A DNA stretch of 64,000 nt from Coriobacteriaceae bacterium (GTDB lineage Bacteria > Actinomycetota > Coriobacteriia > Coriobacteriales > Coriobacteriaceae): positions 1-64,000 of the forward strand of contig CABIWB010000013.1 in NCBI GenBank assembly GCA_902362275.1, written 5' to 3'. The number at the start of each line of letters is the position of its first letter. The first letter of the stretch is position 1. The notes under the pieces are model-generated. The model saw nothing but the letters and a program-made list of their open reading frames with translations, searched no databases and was not told the DNA's origin. A program made the translations under genes and the position numbers. Shown piece by piece: positions 1-8,225 of the stretch.

Positions 1-86
1 GCACCAAGGGCCGATTCCTGGGCGTCTTCGGCGAGCCCACGGTCAACGTGCTCAAGGTGAACCTCATGTTGGATGGCACGCTGTAG
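1..86 (+). CDS. C-terminal end of an unrecognised protein (partial)
   Basis: An open frame enters from the left edge (codons begin at base 3) and stops at TAG 84-86, leaving 27 residues that begin TKGRFLGVFGEPTVN. The composition is protein-like, but the piece is too short to place in a family. It lies beside other fragments of a mobile or defence region, so it may be a remnant and not the end of an intact gene. No function is assigned. Confidence 0.3.
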   Translation, partial: TKGRFLGVFGEPTVNVLKVNLMLDGTL

Positions 87-112
87 GCCATGAGCCTGCC
101 GGCCTTGCGACG

Positions 113-208
113 ATGGCCGGCGCCTTGGAAAAAGAGTCTTGGGACGAGGGTAGCATCGCCGATCGCGCCGAATGGCTTGCGAACAAGGCGTTGGAGGTCT
201 GGCGCTAG
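113..208 (+). pseudogene. C-terminal fragment resembling DUF262/DUF1524 (GmrSD-like) proteins
   Basis: The frame reads MAGALEKESWDEGSIADRA then EWLANKALEVWR and stop. A tail of the form W-(D/N)-x-x-x-I-x-x-R-x-x-W-L-x-x-K-A-L-x-(V/I)-W is familiar from DUF1524 HNH proteins of the GmrSD modification-dependent restriction type. Only about 31 residues survive and no upstream frame continues the family, so it is a remnant. The assignment rests on pattern memory alone. Confidence 0.35.
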
Positions 209-322
209 GCTCTACCCGCGTCCCATCTCGAAGATGCCTGCGGTGTCGGAACCCGCATCCATGACGGATGTTGTCGGCTCTTCCAAAGGCGAGGCACCGG
301 TGGCGCTTCCGTCATCGGTGCC

Positions 323-637
323 TCAACCCCCCTCGCCGAGAGCCAGGAAGAGCCCCATCACGAGCTCGACCCTCTGCTGCAAGGACCCGCTCAGCTCGCC
401 GTAGGAGGCCGCCAGATGCACCTCTTTGGACAACTCCGACATCGAGTCCTTCAACGCCTTCTGAACGCTCACGGAGGGCCTCACCTCAACCTGAGCATCG
501 GTGAGCTTGGCGATGATGTAGTCCTGCCTGCTCATGCCGTTCCAGGCGGCCATCTCGCATATGAGCTTGCGCTCCTCGGGCGTGCAGCGGAACGCCATCG
601 TCTTGCTGCGCTTGCGGGCGCTGTTCTCGCACGGCAT
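323..637 (-). CDS. MobC/ribbon-helix-helix-like mobilisation protein
   Basis: A 104-residue protein with a basic N-terminus (residues 1-12), then a segment of the type F-R-(C/V)-T-P-E-E-(R/K) near residues 16-23, and a helical part with MSRQDYI. This is the layout of MobC-like relaxosome accessory proteins and RHH repressors in integrative elements, where a beta strand and two helices bind DNA near oriT. AAGAAGG precedes the ATG. It sits 5 bp downstream of the integrase remnant on the same strand, which fits a decayed integrative element. No relaxase is visible. Residues 50-104 are not distinctive; an Arc-type repressor is the alternative. Confidence 0.55.
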   Translation of the reverse strand: MPCENSARKRSKTMAFRCTPEERKLICEMAAWNGMSRQDYIIAKLTDAQVEVRPSVSVQKALKDSMSELSKEVHLAASYGELSGSLQQRVELVMGLFLALGEGG

Positions 638-642
638 CCTTC

Positions 643-930
643 TTACCCCCTCGCCCCGTCGAGCGCGGCTGCCATTTCGTCCTGCTTCGTGGGGAACAGA
701 TGCGCGTAGCGGTAGGTGATGTCCACCGCCTCGTGGCCCATGCGCTCGGCGATGGCAAGCGCGGAGAAGCCCATCTCGATCAGCAGACTCACGTGACTAT
801 GACGTATGTCGTGTATGCGGATGCGCTTCACTCCCGACGCCCTGCACCCGCGCTCCATCTCGTGGGCCAGGAAGTGCTTGGTCACGGCGAACAGGCGCTC
901 GTCGGGGGCGACGTCGTCTCGCAGCTCCAG
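643..930 (-). pseudogene. Tyrosine recombinase (phage/ICE integrase), C-terminal fragment
   Basis: About 95 residues of the catalytic domain remain. Visible are the H-x-x-R box (RIHDIRHSH), the second His in MGHEAVDITY, and the nucleophile Tyr in TYRYAHLFP. The N-terminal SAM-like domain and the first catalytic Arg are missing. The frame runs back through DERLFAVTKHFLAHEM to about base 930, where it meets the reading frame of the XRE gene's last codons. It is therefore a deletion or insertion remnant and cannot be active. It was probably the integrase of the element that carried the neighbouring MobC-like gene. Confidence 0.8.
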
Positions 931-1391
931 TAGGCGAGGATCTCGCCGTAGGTGATGAGGTCGTGGGCCTTCTTGATGCGCTCAACCCAGCACGCTGCGA
1001 GCATCGCGACACCCCAGAGCACGAGAGCGAGCACGAAGGTGGGCACGGTTTGCTCGAGCGGCCAGTCCCAGGCGAACGCCTGCACGGCGACCCATATGAG
1101 CGCTGCCACCATGAGCAGCAGGAATCCGAGCGTTACGCAGCTCAGACGCTTCATGGTTTCAATATCGCGATCGATGGTCTCGTTCATGGTTTCCACGTCT
1201 CCTTTGATGAGGGAGTCCACGGTCGCGCCGAAGATCTCGGAGAGCAGGAGCAGGCTCTGGACGTCGGGGTAGGTCTTGCCGTTCTCCCACGAGCTGATCG
1301 TCTGGCGGCTCACGTACACGCGCGCAGCGAGGTCGTCCTGCGACATGCCCGCCGCAGCGCGCAGCTCGCGTATCCTCCCGCCGACCTCCAT
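882..1391 (-). CDS. XRE-family regulator with C-terminal membrane segments
   Basis: A 169-residue protein if started at ATG 1391, which has GGAGG nine bases upstream; a longer open frame back to 1442 lacks a comparable site. Residues 1-60 form a Cro/C1 helix-turn-helix (IRELRAAAGMSQDDLAARVY then SRQTISSWENGK). Two hydrophobic helices follow (LSCVTLGFLLLMVAALIWV and the FVLALVLWGVAMLAACWV region), a common membrane-anchored XRE layout. The last residues after ITYGEILAY are out-of-family and are read from integrase DNA, so the natural C-terminus was replaced at about base 925. DNA binding is likely; the target is unknown. Confidence 0.75.
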   Translation of the reverse strand: MEVGGRIRELRAAAGMSQDDLAARVYVSRQTISSWENGKTYPDVQSLLLLSEIFGATVDSLIKGDVETMNETIDRDIETMKRLSCVTLGFLLLMVAALIWVAVQAFAWDWPLEQTVPTFVLALVLWGVAMLAACWVERIKKAHDLITYGEILAYWSCETTSPPTSACSP

Positions 1392-1877
1392 GCCCGCTCT
1401 TCCTCCGTTCTCCTCGGCGCGGCCCCTTACGGGCCAGACCATGGCACGTCTCGCGGAATCGTACCATCAAAGGGTCCCGACACCGGTCCCCACAGGGCGA
1501 GAAACGCGCGTCAAGAGTTCTTTACGTGGCCTCTACCTGCGGCTTTCCGAAGCGCACGTGGCCCAGTCGACGGCCGCGGCGTCGCTTTCACGGCGGACGA
1601 GAAGAACAACCGCGCATGCACCTCCACCAGCGCCTTTCCACATTCTCGCGAGAGGCTGTCGACAACCTTCCGGCGCCCCGCGCGTTCCGTTGCCCAGCGT
1701 TCCAAAGCGTCTCATGCCGAGAAGAACGTGCCGAGGGCCCAATGTGGAAAACTCCCGCATGCCGCCCGTATAATGGGGCGTACGGGACGAGAAGAGCCGT
1801 GCGCCCATGCGTCGGCCCAGGCTCGCGGGAGCCTCCAACGGCGCCGCCCGGGCTACGTCGCCGTCGAAAGGATCCAG
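1392..1877. other. Intergenic region, no gene seen
   Basis: This GC-rich 486-bp gap separates the divergent XRE and hydrolase genes. Frames open across it have shadow-like composition (runs of Arg, Ala, Pro) and no ribosome site. The only notable element is a perfect TATAAT at 1769-1774, about 100 bp before the hydrolase start, without a good -35 box. Confidence 0.5.
1769..1774 (+). promoter_or_regulatory. Possible -10 box for the hydrolase gene
   Basis: TATAAT occurs in an otherwise GC-rich stretch 104 bp upstream of ATG 1878. No TTGACA-like hexamer is seen 16-18 bp upstream, so this is a weak promoter call. Confidence 0.35.
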
Positions 1878-2615
1878 ATGGTCACTCATATGCTCGGCAC
1901 GGGCGCGCGGACGGCGGTGCTCCTGCACGGGGGCGGCCTCTCGTGGTGGAACTACCGGGCAGTCGCCGGCCTGCTCGCCGCCAACGGGTACCGCGTCGTG
2001 CTCCCCGTGCTCGACGGGCACGCCGGCTCGGACCGCCCGTTCACCTCGATCGAGGACAACGCCTCCGAGCTCGTGGCCCTCATCGACCGCGAGCTCGGCG
2101 GGCGCGTCGACGCGCTCGGCGGCGTCTCCCTCGGGGCGCAGGTCGCTCTCGAGGCCCTCGCGCAGCGGCCGCGGATCGCGGGGCGCGCCGTCACCGAGAG
2201 CGCGCTCGTGCTCCCCATGCGCGCCGTCCGCGCCCTCGTCGCGCCCGCCGTCGCCCTGAGCCACCCGCTCGTGCGGCGCCCCTGGTTCTCGCGGGCGCAG
2301 TTCGCGAGCCTCCATCTCCCCGAGGAGCTCTACGAGCCCTACTACCGCGACAGCTGCGCCATATCGAAGCGGGACATGATCGCCTTCATGCGGGCGAACA
2401 GCTCCTACCGGCTGAGGCCCGAGCTCGCTGGCTGCGGGGCGCGGGCTACCATCCTTGTCGGCGGGAGGGAGCCCCGCGTCATGGTGCGCTCGGCGCGCGC
2501 CCTGGCTAAGGCCATGCCGGGCAGCACGCTCGTCGAGCACCCTGGCTGGCGGCACGGCGAGGCGAGCCTGTGGCACCCCGAGGTCTACCTCGAGGCGCTC
2601 GAGGGTCGCCCATAA
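1878..2615 (+). CDS. Alpha/beta hydrolase
   Basis: A 245-residue cytoplasmic hydrolase of the alpha/beta fold. The start ATG 1878 follows AAAGGA. The oxyanion-loop motif LLHGGGLSWWNY is at about residues 15-26. The nucleophile elbow G-x-S-x-G is in LGGVSLGAQ near residue 90, so Ser is the likely nucleophile. A C-terminal His lies in GWRHGEASLW near residue 228. No signal peptide is present. The substrate is not predictable; small-ester or amide hydrolysis is the family norm. It is the first gene of the rightward group that includes the TetR and methyltransferase genes, but a 190-bp gap and a separate operator follow, so it may be its own unit. Confidence 0.75.
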   Translation: MVTHMLGTGARTAVLLHGGGLSWWNYRAVAGLLAANGYRVVLPVLDGHAGSDRPFTSIEDNASELVALIDRELGGRVDALGGVSLGAQVALEALAQRPRIAGRAVTESALVLPMRAVRALVAPAVALSHPLVRRPWFSRAQFASLHLPEELYEPYYRDSCAISKRDMIAFMRANSSYRLRPELAGCGARATILVGGREPRVMVRSARALAKAMPGSTLVEHPGWRHGEASLWHPEVYLEALEGRP

Positions 2616-2754
2616 GCAAGCGCCCGAGCACCGCTACGGCAGATGCAAGGCGTTGCGTATCAAAATAGGACGAAAAGAACGCCAGCGCGGCGCCTCCCCG
2701 GGCGGGCCGCCCAAAAGACAGTCCCCACGGGCGCCCGTCGCGCACGCCTCAGTG

Positions 2755-2769
2755 TTGACCAATGTTCAA
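2755..2769. promoter_or_regulatory. Operator copy 1 for the adjacent TetR regulator
   Basis: TTGACCAATGTTCAA is a near-perfect inverted repeat (TTGAxCA, A, TGTTCAA) located 36 bp before the TetR start codon. The same sequence, with different single mismatches, recurs at 3442-3456 before the methyltransferase gene. Two copies bracketing one TetR gene are strong grounds for calling it that protein's binding site. Its TTGACC could also serve as a -35 box. Confidence 0.65.
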
Positions 2770-2805
2770 TCGAGGTGTACCATCCGTCACGAGGAGGTGG
2801 CCGAC

Positions 2806-3396
2806 GTGACCAGAATCGTGATGGACCCCGGGGAGCGCAGGCGCGAGCTGCTGGCGTGCGCCATGAAGCTCTTCGCCGAGGAGGGCTACGACAACGTGTC
2901 CGTGCGGGCCGTGGCGCGCGCCGCCGGCGTGGCGCCGGGGCTCGCCTACCACTACTTCGACTCCAAGGAGAAGATGTTCGCCGAGGCCATCGGGGACTAC
3001 GCCCGCCGCTGTGCCGAGGGGATAAACGCCGTCCTGGACGAGGAGGGCCCCTCGCTGGACGAGAGGCTCGACCGCGCCGTCTCCCTCGCGGCGGGCCACG
3101 CGTCATTCCCGCACGAGGCGTACTTCCACGCCGAGGGCAACGGGACGCTCCACGACAGGCTCTCGCTCGCCATGTGCGAGGCGGTGCGGCCGCACCTGCG
3201 CGCCGCGCTCGAGGCCGACGCCGCCTCGCGCGGCGCGTCGGCGCCCGACGCCGACGAGCTCGCCGCGATCATGACCTACGGCGCGGTGGGCCTCGCCTCG
3301 GGCCCGGGCATGCCGGACGGCGCCGCGGCCGCCGCCGCACGCCGCTACCTCCGTGCGCTGCTCGCCGAGTTCCGCTCGGAGGGTGCCGCCGACTAG
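2806..3396 (+). CDS. TetR/AcrR-family transcriptional repressor
   Basis: 196 residues from GTG 2806, chosen because GAGGAGG lies eight bases upstream; an internal ATG is at 2821. The N-terminal helix-turn-helix is clear: ACAMKLFAEEGYDNVSVRAV then ARAAGVAPGLAYHYFDSKE, ending in the Y-x-Y-F-x-S-K-E signature of the family. The remaining 140 residues form the variable ligand-binding domain. A strong terminator follows at once. The 15-bp palindrome TTGARCA-W-TGYTCAA occurs in front of this gene and in front of the next, so autorepression and control of the methyltransferase are inferred. The inducer is unknown. Confidence 0.85.
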   Translation: MTRIVMDPGERRRELLACAMKLFAEEGYDNVSVRAVARAAGVAPGLAYHYFDSKEKMFAEAIGDYARRCAEGINAVLDEEGPSLDERLDRAVSLAAGHASFPHEAYFHAEGNGTLHDRLSLAMCEAVRPHLRAALEADAASRGASAPDADELAAIMTYGAVGLASGPGMPDGAAAAAARRYLRALLAEFRSEGAAD

Positions 3397-3403
3397 GGAT
3401 CCC

Positions 3404-3429
3404 GCCCCGGCTGCGGCCGGGGCTTTTTT
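3404..3429 (+). terminator. Rho-independent terminator after the TetR gene
   Basis: An 8-bp GC-only stem (GCCCCGGC with GCCGGGGC) with a 4-base loop is followed by six T residues, seven bases after the TetR stop codon. Confidence 0.85.
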
Positions 3430-3441
3430 CGGCCGATTGTA

Positions 3442-3456
3442 TTGAACAATGCTCAA
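3442..3456. promoter_or_regulatory. Operator copy 2 upstream of the methyltransferase gene
   Basis: TTGAACAATGCTCAA, the second copy of the palindrome at 2755-2769, lies 15 bp before the methyltransferase ATG, between the terminator and the ribosome site. Binding here would block transcription of the methyltransferase. Confidence 0.65.
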
Positions 3457-3471
3457 CAGAAAGGACACAAG

Positions 3472-4113
3472 ATGGACGAGAAGAACGCCGAGCTGCTGCG
3501 CTCGCGCTCCCGCGCGGCCTTCGACGCGCAGGCGCCGACCTACGACACCGGGACGGGGGGAGAGCACGCGAGGCGCCTCTACCCGCACGTGCTCGCGGAG
3601 GTGGCGCGCGCCGTGGAGGGCGGCCCCGCCCCGCGCCTGCTCGACCTGGGCTGCGGCACGGGTGCCCTCGCCGAGCTGGTGCTTGGCGAGATTCCGAGAG
3701 CGCGCCTCAGCTGCGTGGACCTGTCGCCGAGGATGGCCGAGGCCGCGAGGGAGCGCCTGGGCGGGCGGGCCGAGGTCCTCCTCTGTGACGCCGAGCGCCT
3801 GCCCTTCCGCGACGGCTCGTTCGAAGCCGCCTGGTGCAACGACTCCTTCCACCACTACCCGGACCCCGAGCGCGCGGCCTTCCAGGCGTGGCGCGTGCTC
3901 GCGCCCGGAGGCGCGCTCGTCGTAGGCGACGCGTGGCAGCCGGCGCCCGCCCGCGCGATCATGAACGCGTGGATGCCTCACTCGAAGGAGGGCGACGTCC
4001 GCATCTACTCCGAGCCCGAGATGCGCCGCATCCTCGGCACCTGGTTCAGCGACGTGTCCTGGCGCCGCGTGGGCCAGACTGCCTGCGTCGCCGTCGCGCG
4101 CAAGGGTGCCTGA
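3472..4113 (+). CDS. Class I SAM-dependent methyltransferase
   Basis: 213 residues from ATG 3472 with AAAGGA seven bases upstream; an in-frame ATG at 3442 falls inside the operator and is unlikely. The glycine-rich SAM-binding motif I is LLDLGCGTGALAE near residues 54-66. Motif II/post-I (LSCVDLSPRMAE) and the late-strand segment RVLAPGGALVVGD also match the UbiE/Methyltransf_11 type. A W-C-N-D-S-F-H-H-Y stretch sits where substrate-facing motif III lies. The substrate is unknown. Its own operator and position behind TetR suggest inducible modification or detoxification of a small molecule. Confidence 0.8.
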   Translation: MDEKNAELLRSRSRAAFDAQAPTYDTGTGGEHARRLYPHVLAEVARAVEGGPAPRLLDLGCGTGALAELVLGEIPRARLSCVDLSPRMAEAARERLGGRAEVLLCDAERLPFRDGSFEAAWCNDSFHHYPDPERAAFQAWRVLAPGGALVVGDAWQPAPARAIMNAWMPHSKEGDVRIYSEPEMRRILGTWFSDVSWRRVGQTACVAVARKGA

Positions 4114-4117
4114 GTCG

Positions 4118-5554
4118 TTAGGCCCCGCACAGGGGGACCGCGATGGTGGCCACCGCGCCGCCCGAGGGGCTGTTGGCGAGCGAGACGGAGCCCCCGTGGG
4201 CGCTCGCGGTCTCGGAGGCGGCGTGGAGGCCGAGCCCGTAGTGGCGGCTTCCGTCGCGCGAGGAGCGGGATGAGTCGTCTGTGAAGAGGCGCTCGCAGCC
4301 GCGTTCGAGGGCGGCGGGAGAGAAGCCCGGTCCGTCATCGGCGATCTCGATGACGAGGTATCCACCAGCGACGTCGCAAGAGACCGTCACGCGCGAGCGA
4401 GCGTGCTCGGCGGCGTTGGCCACGAGGTTCGCGGCGGCTCGCGCCAGGGCGGTTCGGTCGAGCGGGGCTTCGGGCGCGCCCGCGACAGCGGGGCCCGTGG
4501 CCGCGTCGAGTGTCACGCCTCGCGCCCGGGCGATCTGGGCGGCCTCGGCGAGGACCTGCTCGCAGAGCTCGGCCGGCCGCATGGGGACCCTCTCCGCCCC
4601 GCCGGACCCGCGCGAGGCCTCGATGAGCAGGCGCACGTAGCCGTCGAGCCTCTCGACACTGCCTGCTATGTCGCGCGCGGCGGCCGCGAGGTCGGCGTCT
4701 TTCTCGTCTTCTAGCTCCTCCGCCACGAAGTCGGCGTTGGCGCGCAGTACGGTGAGCGGCGTCTTGAGGTCGTGGGCGAGCGACGCCACCTGCTCGCGCT
4801 GCCCCCGCTCCGCGGCCCAGCGGGCCTCGAGCGACTCGGCGAGGGAGGCCCGCATGGCGTCCATCGCGGCGAGGACGTCGTTCACCTCGCGCACGTTGGT
4901 GCTGCCGACCGCGAAGTCGAGCTCCCCCGCGCCGACGCGCCCCGCCGCCTCCGCGAGCGGCGCCATCTTGCGCGAGATCACGCGGCTCGCGCGGCGCGCC
5001 ACGAGCGCGAGCGCGAGCGCGCTTCCTCCCGCGGCGCCGACGAGCATGAGATTCTGCGGGTTGGGAAGCAGGCCGGCGAGGTCGCGCGAGACCCACTGCG
5101 GCAGGTACTCGCTGACGAGCGCGCAGGCCCCGCCGCCCTCGAGCGGGAACGCGGCATAGGTGAGGCCCGAGCCCCCGCCCTCGATCTCCGCTGTGCCCGG
5201 ATCCGCGGCGAGTGCCGCACGGGCCATTTCCGTCGCGTCCTCGAGCCGCGTGCCCTCGAGGTCTGTCATCAGCGCGTATCCGTCCTTGTTCAGGATGAGG
5301 TAGCGGTACGCCGTCGGCACGTCCTGCTGCCCGCAGACGCCGTCGCGTGCCAGGCCCTCCGCGACCTCGCGCACATTGGCCGGCCCCCAGCTCGCCTCGT
5401 AGACGAGGCCCGCGTTGATCGCCGCGGAGAGCGCCATGAAAGAGGCGAGCCACGCCGTGGCAACCGCCGCGAATGCGTAGGCGAAGTAGCGCGCGATGAC
5501 GAAGGAGAGCGGCATGCCCCCGCGACCTCGCGCCCCGGTCCTCAGAGCTGCCAC
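4118..5554 (-). CDS. Sensor histidine kinase of the LanFEG-type operon
   Basis: 478 residues from GTG 5554; ATG 5515 is an alternative start. An N-terminal membrane helix (about 20-45), an extracytoplasmic sensor of about 130 residues, a second helix (LMLVGAAGGSALALALVARR) and a HAMP-like region lead to the dimerisation H-box SLAHDLKTPLT. The N box is LVANAAEHA and the G boxes are DDGPGF and YGLGLHAA. The start overlaps the upstream response-regulator gene by 13 bp, so they are translationally coupled and form a two-component pair. It ends the six-gene minus-strand operon. By analogy with NisK/BcrS-like kinases it probably senses a cell-envelope-active peptide; that is inference. Confidence 0.85.
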   Translation of the reverse strand: MAALRTGARGRGGMPLSFVIARYFAYAFAAVATAWLASFMALSAAINAGLVYEASWGPANVREVAEGLARDGVCGQQDVPTAYRYLILNKDGYALMTDLEGTRLEDATEMARAALAADPGTAEIEGGGSGLTYAAFPLEGGGACALVSEYLPQWVSRDLAGLLPNPQNLMLVGAAGGSALALALVARRASRVISRKMAPLAEAAGRVGAGELDFAVGSTNVREVNDVLAAMDAMRASLAESLEARWAAERGQREQVASLAHDLKTPLTVLRANADFVAEELEDEKDADLAAAARDIAGSVERLDGYVRLLIEASRGSGGAERVPMRPAELCEQVLAEAAQIARARGVTLDAATGPAVAGAPEAPLDRTALARAAANLVANAAEHARSRVTVSCDVAGGYLVIEIADDGPGFSPAALERGCERLFTDDSSRSSRDGSRHYGLGLHAASETASAHGGSVSLANSPSGGAVATIAVPLCGA

Positions 5555-6204
5555 TTGTACCCCATCCCCCAGACGGTCGCGATCGGGTCGGCGCCGGCCT
5601 CGGAGAGCTTCCTCCGGGTGCGGCTGACCTGCATGGATATGGCCGCGTCGTCGGCGTCGCTCTCCCAGCCGAGCACCGCCTCGCGTATCTGCGCGCGGCT
5701 CATGACCTGCCCGGGGTGGCGGGCGAGGTACTCGCAGATGGCGTACTCGGTGGGCGTGAGCGGCACGGCCTCGCCGCCCACGGCGAGGCCGTGCGCCCCG
5801 AGGTCGATCCGCACCTCTCCGAAGGAGAGGGCGTGCGAGCGCGGCCGGCGCTCACGGCGTAGATGGGCCGCGACCTTGGCGCGCAGTTCCGCGGCCCCAA
5901 AGGGCTTGCGGACGTAGTCGTCGGCGCCCAGGCCGTAGCCGGCCACGGCATCCTCCTCGGCCACGCGAGCGGTCAGGAAGATGATGGGCCCGTCGAAGTC
6001 CGGGCGGATCTGCCGCACGAGCTCGAAGCCGTCGAGCCCCGGCATCATGACGTCGCAGAGCACGAGGTCGAAGCGCGAGAGGTCCATCCCCGGGACCGCC
6101 GTCGGGTCCGCCGCCCTGACGACCTCATGGCCGTCGCGGCCGAGGACGCGCGAGAGCGCGTCGAGGATCGCCCGTTCATCATCCACTGCCAGTATCCTCG
6201 CCAT
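5542..6204 (-). CDS. OmpR-family response regulator
   Basis: 220 residues. The receiver domain shows the acidic pair in ILAVDDERA, the phospho-acceptor Asp in LVLCDVMMPGLDG (about residue 53), Thr in IIFLTAR and Lys in YVRKPF. A winged-helix DNA-binding domain occupies about residues 125-220 (LTPTEYAICEYLARHPGQV, then RTRRKL and GMGYKW). The start has a strong AGGAGG. It precedes the kinase with a short overlap and follows the YxeA-like gene by 45 bp. It most likely controls the operon's own transporter genes. Confidence 0.9.
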   Translation of the reverse strand: MARILAVDDERAILDALSRVLGRDGHEVVRAADPTAVPGMDLSRFDLVLCDVMMPGLDGFELVRQIRPDFDGPIIFLTARVAEEDAVAGYGLGADDYVRKPFGAAELRAKVAAHLRRERRPRSHALSFGEVRIDLGAHGLAVGGEAVPLTPTEYAICEYLARHPGQVMSRAQIREAVLGWESDADDAAISMQVSRTRRKLSEAGADPIATVWGMGYKWQL

Positions 6205-6249
6205 GTTAGACCTCCTGAAATTCCCGTCGGAATTGTACTAGCGCCGCGC

Positions 6250-6651
6250 TCAGCGGTCCAGAGCCCTGCGCGCAGCCGCGGGCGCCTCGGCCGCGTCGCA
6301 CGCGCGGTAGCGCACGCCCGAGCCGCCGCGCGCCTCGATCTCGAGCCAGCCCTCGCCGTCCGACTCTCGCCCGAAGAAGATGAGCTGGAGCTCTCGGACA
6401 TTGCCCCCGTCGTCCGCCGCGTCCACCAGGTAGACGTAGTTTGCCCCCGCTCCGGTGGCGTCGGCGTAGGAGTTCGCGTGGCTGCCGGGCTCGGGCGCGG
6501 GCGCCCACATGGCGATCTCAGGGTTGGGCAGCACGCGGTCGGCGATCGAGCGCAGCGCCGACCCCCAGCCGGCGTCGAGCAGGGCATTCCCGCCCAGGAC
6601 GAGCGCTGTGGAGAGGAGGACGAGCACGACGGCGAGCGGCTTCCTATGCAT
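6250..6651 (-). CDS. YxeA-like (DUF1093) secreted/membrane-anchored protein
   Basis: 133 residues with an N-terminal hydrophobic signal or anchor (VVLVLLSTALVLGGNALL). A small beta-rich domain follows with NYVYLVDAADDGGN, LQLIFFG and EGWLEIEARG, the order of strands seen in YxeA-family proteins, which often sit next to lantibiotic or bacitracin-type ABC transporters. Its ATG overlaps the end of the second permease gene by 8 bp, so it belongs to the operon. Its role is unknown; an extracytoplasmic helper of the transporter is plausible. Confidence 0.6.
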   Translation of the reverse strand: MHRKPLAVVLVLLSTALVLGGNALLDAGWGSALRSIADRVLPNPEIAMWAPAPEPGSHANSYADATGAGANYVYLVDAADDGGNVRELQLIFFGRESDGEGWLEIEARGGSGVRYRACDAAEAPAAARRALDR

Positions 6652-7459
6652 CTGCCCTCCCGTCCTCGAAGCGGCAGAACCAGGCGATAAGGACGGCGGC
6701 GGCTGCCAGGGTGAGCACGAGGCCAGCGAGCGCAGTCGTGAGGAGAGGGCCCGCCGCGCGTGCGGCGTCGATGAAGGCCTCCACCCCGAGCGACCCCAGG
6801 CGCGCGGGCCAGGCGAGCGGCACCCAGCTCAGGGGCGTCGCCAGGGCACCGGTGAGCTCGCCGGTCATGAGGCCGTGCGCAAGTCCGCCCACTGAGAAGA
6901 ACGCGAGGAGCATCCCCGCCGCGCCGGCGCCGATGGCGGCGTTGCGGCCGAGGCGCAGGGCCACGCCGAGCCCCAGCGCGTAGAGGGGCAGGCTGCCCAG
7001 CACGATGCCCGCCCAGGCGGCCGCAAGCGGAGCGGGCCCGAGCGGCAGGCGCCCGGCGACGGCGAGCACGGCCCCGAACACGCCGAGCGCCACGGCTAGC
7101 GCGCCCGCGCCGAGCGCCGCAAGGGCGAGCAGCTTCGCCGCGACGGCGCGCCCGCGCGAGGGGATCGCCGTGAGGTTGGCGAGGCGCCCGGCAGCGCGCT
7201 CCTCGTCCACGGCGAGCCCGCAGACGATGGCGGACATGAGCGGCATGAAGGCGCCGAGGAACTGGGCGTAGGCGTCCGCGCCCAGCGCCGGGTCCCATCG
7301 GGTTACGGAGAAGTACTCGCCGCAGGCAAGACCGGCTGCCAGGCCGCAGACGAGGTGCACCGCCGCGAGCGGGGAGCGCGCCAGGCGCAGGGCCTCGGAG
7401 AGCAGAGCCCGCGGGAGCGTCATGCGCGGCGTCGGGCCGGAAAGTCGCGTCATGGCCAT
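6644..7459 (-). CDS. ABC-2 permease, lantibiotic-immunity MutG/LanG type
   Basis: 271 residues from ATG 7459, which overlaps the previous gene's TGA (TGATG) and has GAGGAGAGG upstream. Six hydrophobic segments are apparent, starting at SPLAAVHLVCGLAAGLACG and ending at LTTALAGLVLTLAAAAVLIA. The length of about 250-270 residues, the paired unequal permeases and the order ATPase-permease-permease match LanF-LanE-LanG immunity exporters. Such transporters expel lantibiotics from the membrane of a producer or resistant cell. Sequence divergence is high, so a bacitracin-type exporter remains possible. Confidence 0.7.
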   Translation of the reverse strand: MAMTRLSGPTPRMTLPRALLSEALRLARSPLAAVHLVCGLAAGLACGEYFSVTRWDPALGADAYAQFLGAFMPLMSAIVCGLAVDEERAAGRLANLTAIPSRGRAVAAKLLALAALGAGALAVALGVFGAVLAVAGRLPLGPAPLAAAWAGIVLGSLPLYALGLGVALRLGRNAAIGAGAAGMLLAFFSVGGLAHGLMTGELTGALATPLSWVPLAWPARLGSLGVEAFIDAARAAGPLLTTALAGLVLTLAAAAVLIAWFCRFEDGRADA

Positions 7460-8225
7460 CACCTCTCCTCGGAGCGCGCGAACCAGGCCGCGCCCGCCGC
7501 CGTGAGCGCGGCGAACGCGAGCGCGCTGACCGCAAGACCTGCCAGCGTGAGCATGCCGTCCGCCGCGAGCGCCCCGCCGAGCGCCATGTCCGCCGCGAGT
7601 GGCTCGCCGCTCGGCAGCACGGGGATGAAGCTCGTGGGGATGACCATGCTCGCCGACGGCGGAAAGAGCTGCGGCAGCGGCATCAGCGACCAGGCGAACC
7701 CACCCACGAGCTGCGCGGCGAGCGGGCAGAAGATGCCCGCGAGCATGCCGAGCCGCGCAGTGAGGAAGAGCCCTGCGGGGATCATCCACGCCGCGGTCAC
7801 CGTGTTGGCGAGCGCGCAGAGGAGCATCGTGAGCGTGCCCGCGGCCGTGAGGCCCTGCGAGGAGAACGCCGAGCCCGCGAGGTAGATGCCGAAGACCACG
7901 AGGTTCGAGAGCGTGCAGAGCGCGAGGCACCAGAGCGCCTTGGCCCACCAGGCGCGCCCGAGCGGGAAGCCCAGGCCTAGAAGCCCCCGCATCCGCGTGC
8001 GCGCGTCCGCCCGCGCGACGCACGCCACCACGAGCGAGAGAGCCACGGGCAGGAAGAGCGCGTACCAGTAGTTCCACGCGCTGAAGATCTGCACGCCCCG
8101 GTAGGGCATCGCGCCGAGCAGCGGCATCGGCAGCGCCATGAGCACGGCCAGGCGAACCGGTGCCGCGTGGCGCGACTTCAGGGCCTCAGCGCGCAGGCCC
8201 GCGAGCAGGCCGATCTTCTCGCCCG

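Noticed and set aside
963-1877. Upstream extension of the hydrolase frame
   Set aside because: It is in frame with the hydrolase but runs antisense through the XRE gene, with shadow-like composition. ATG 1878 has a ribosome site.
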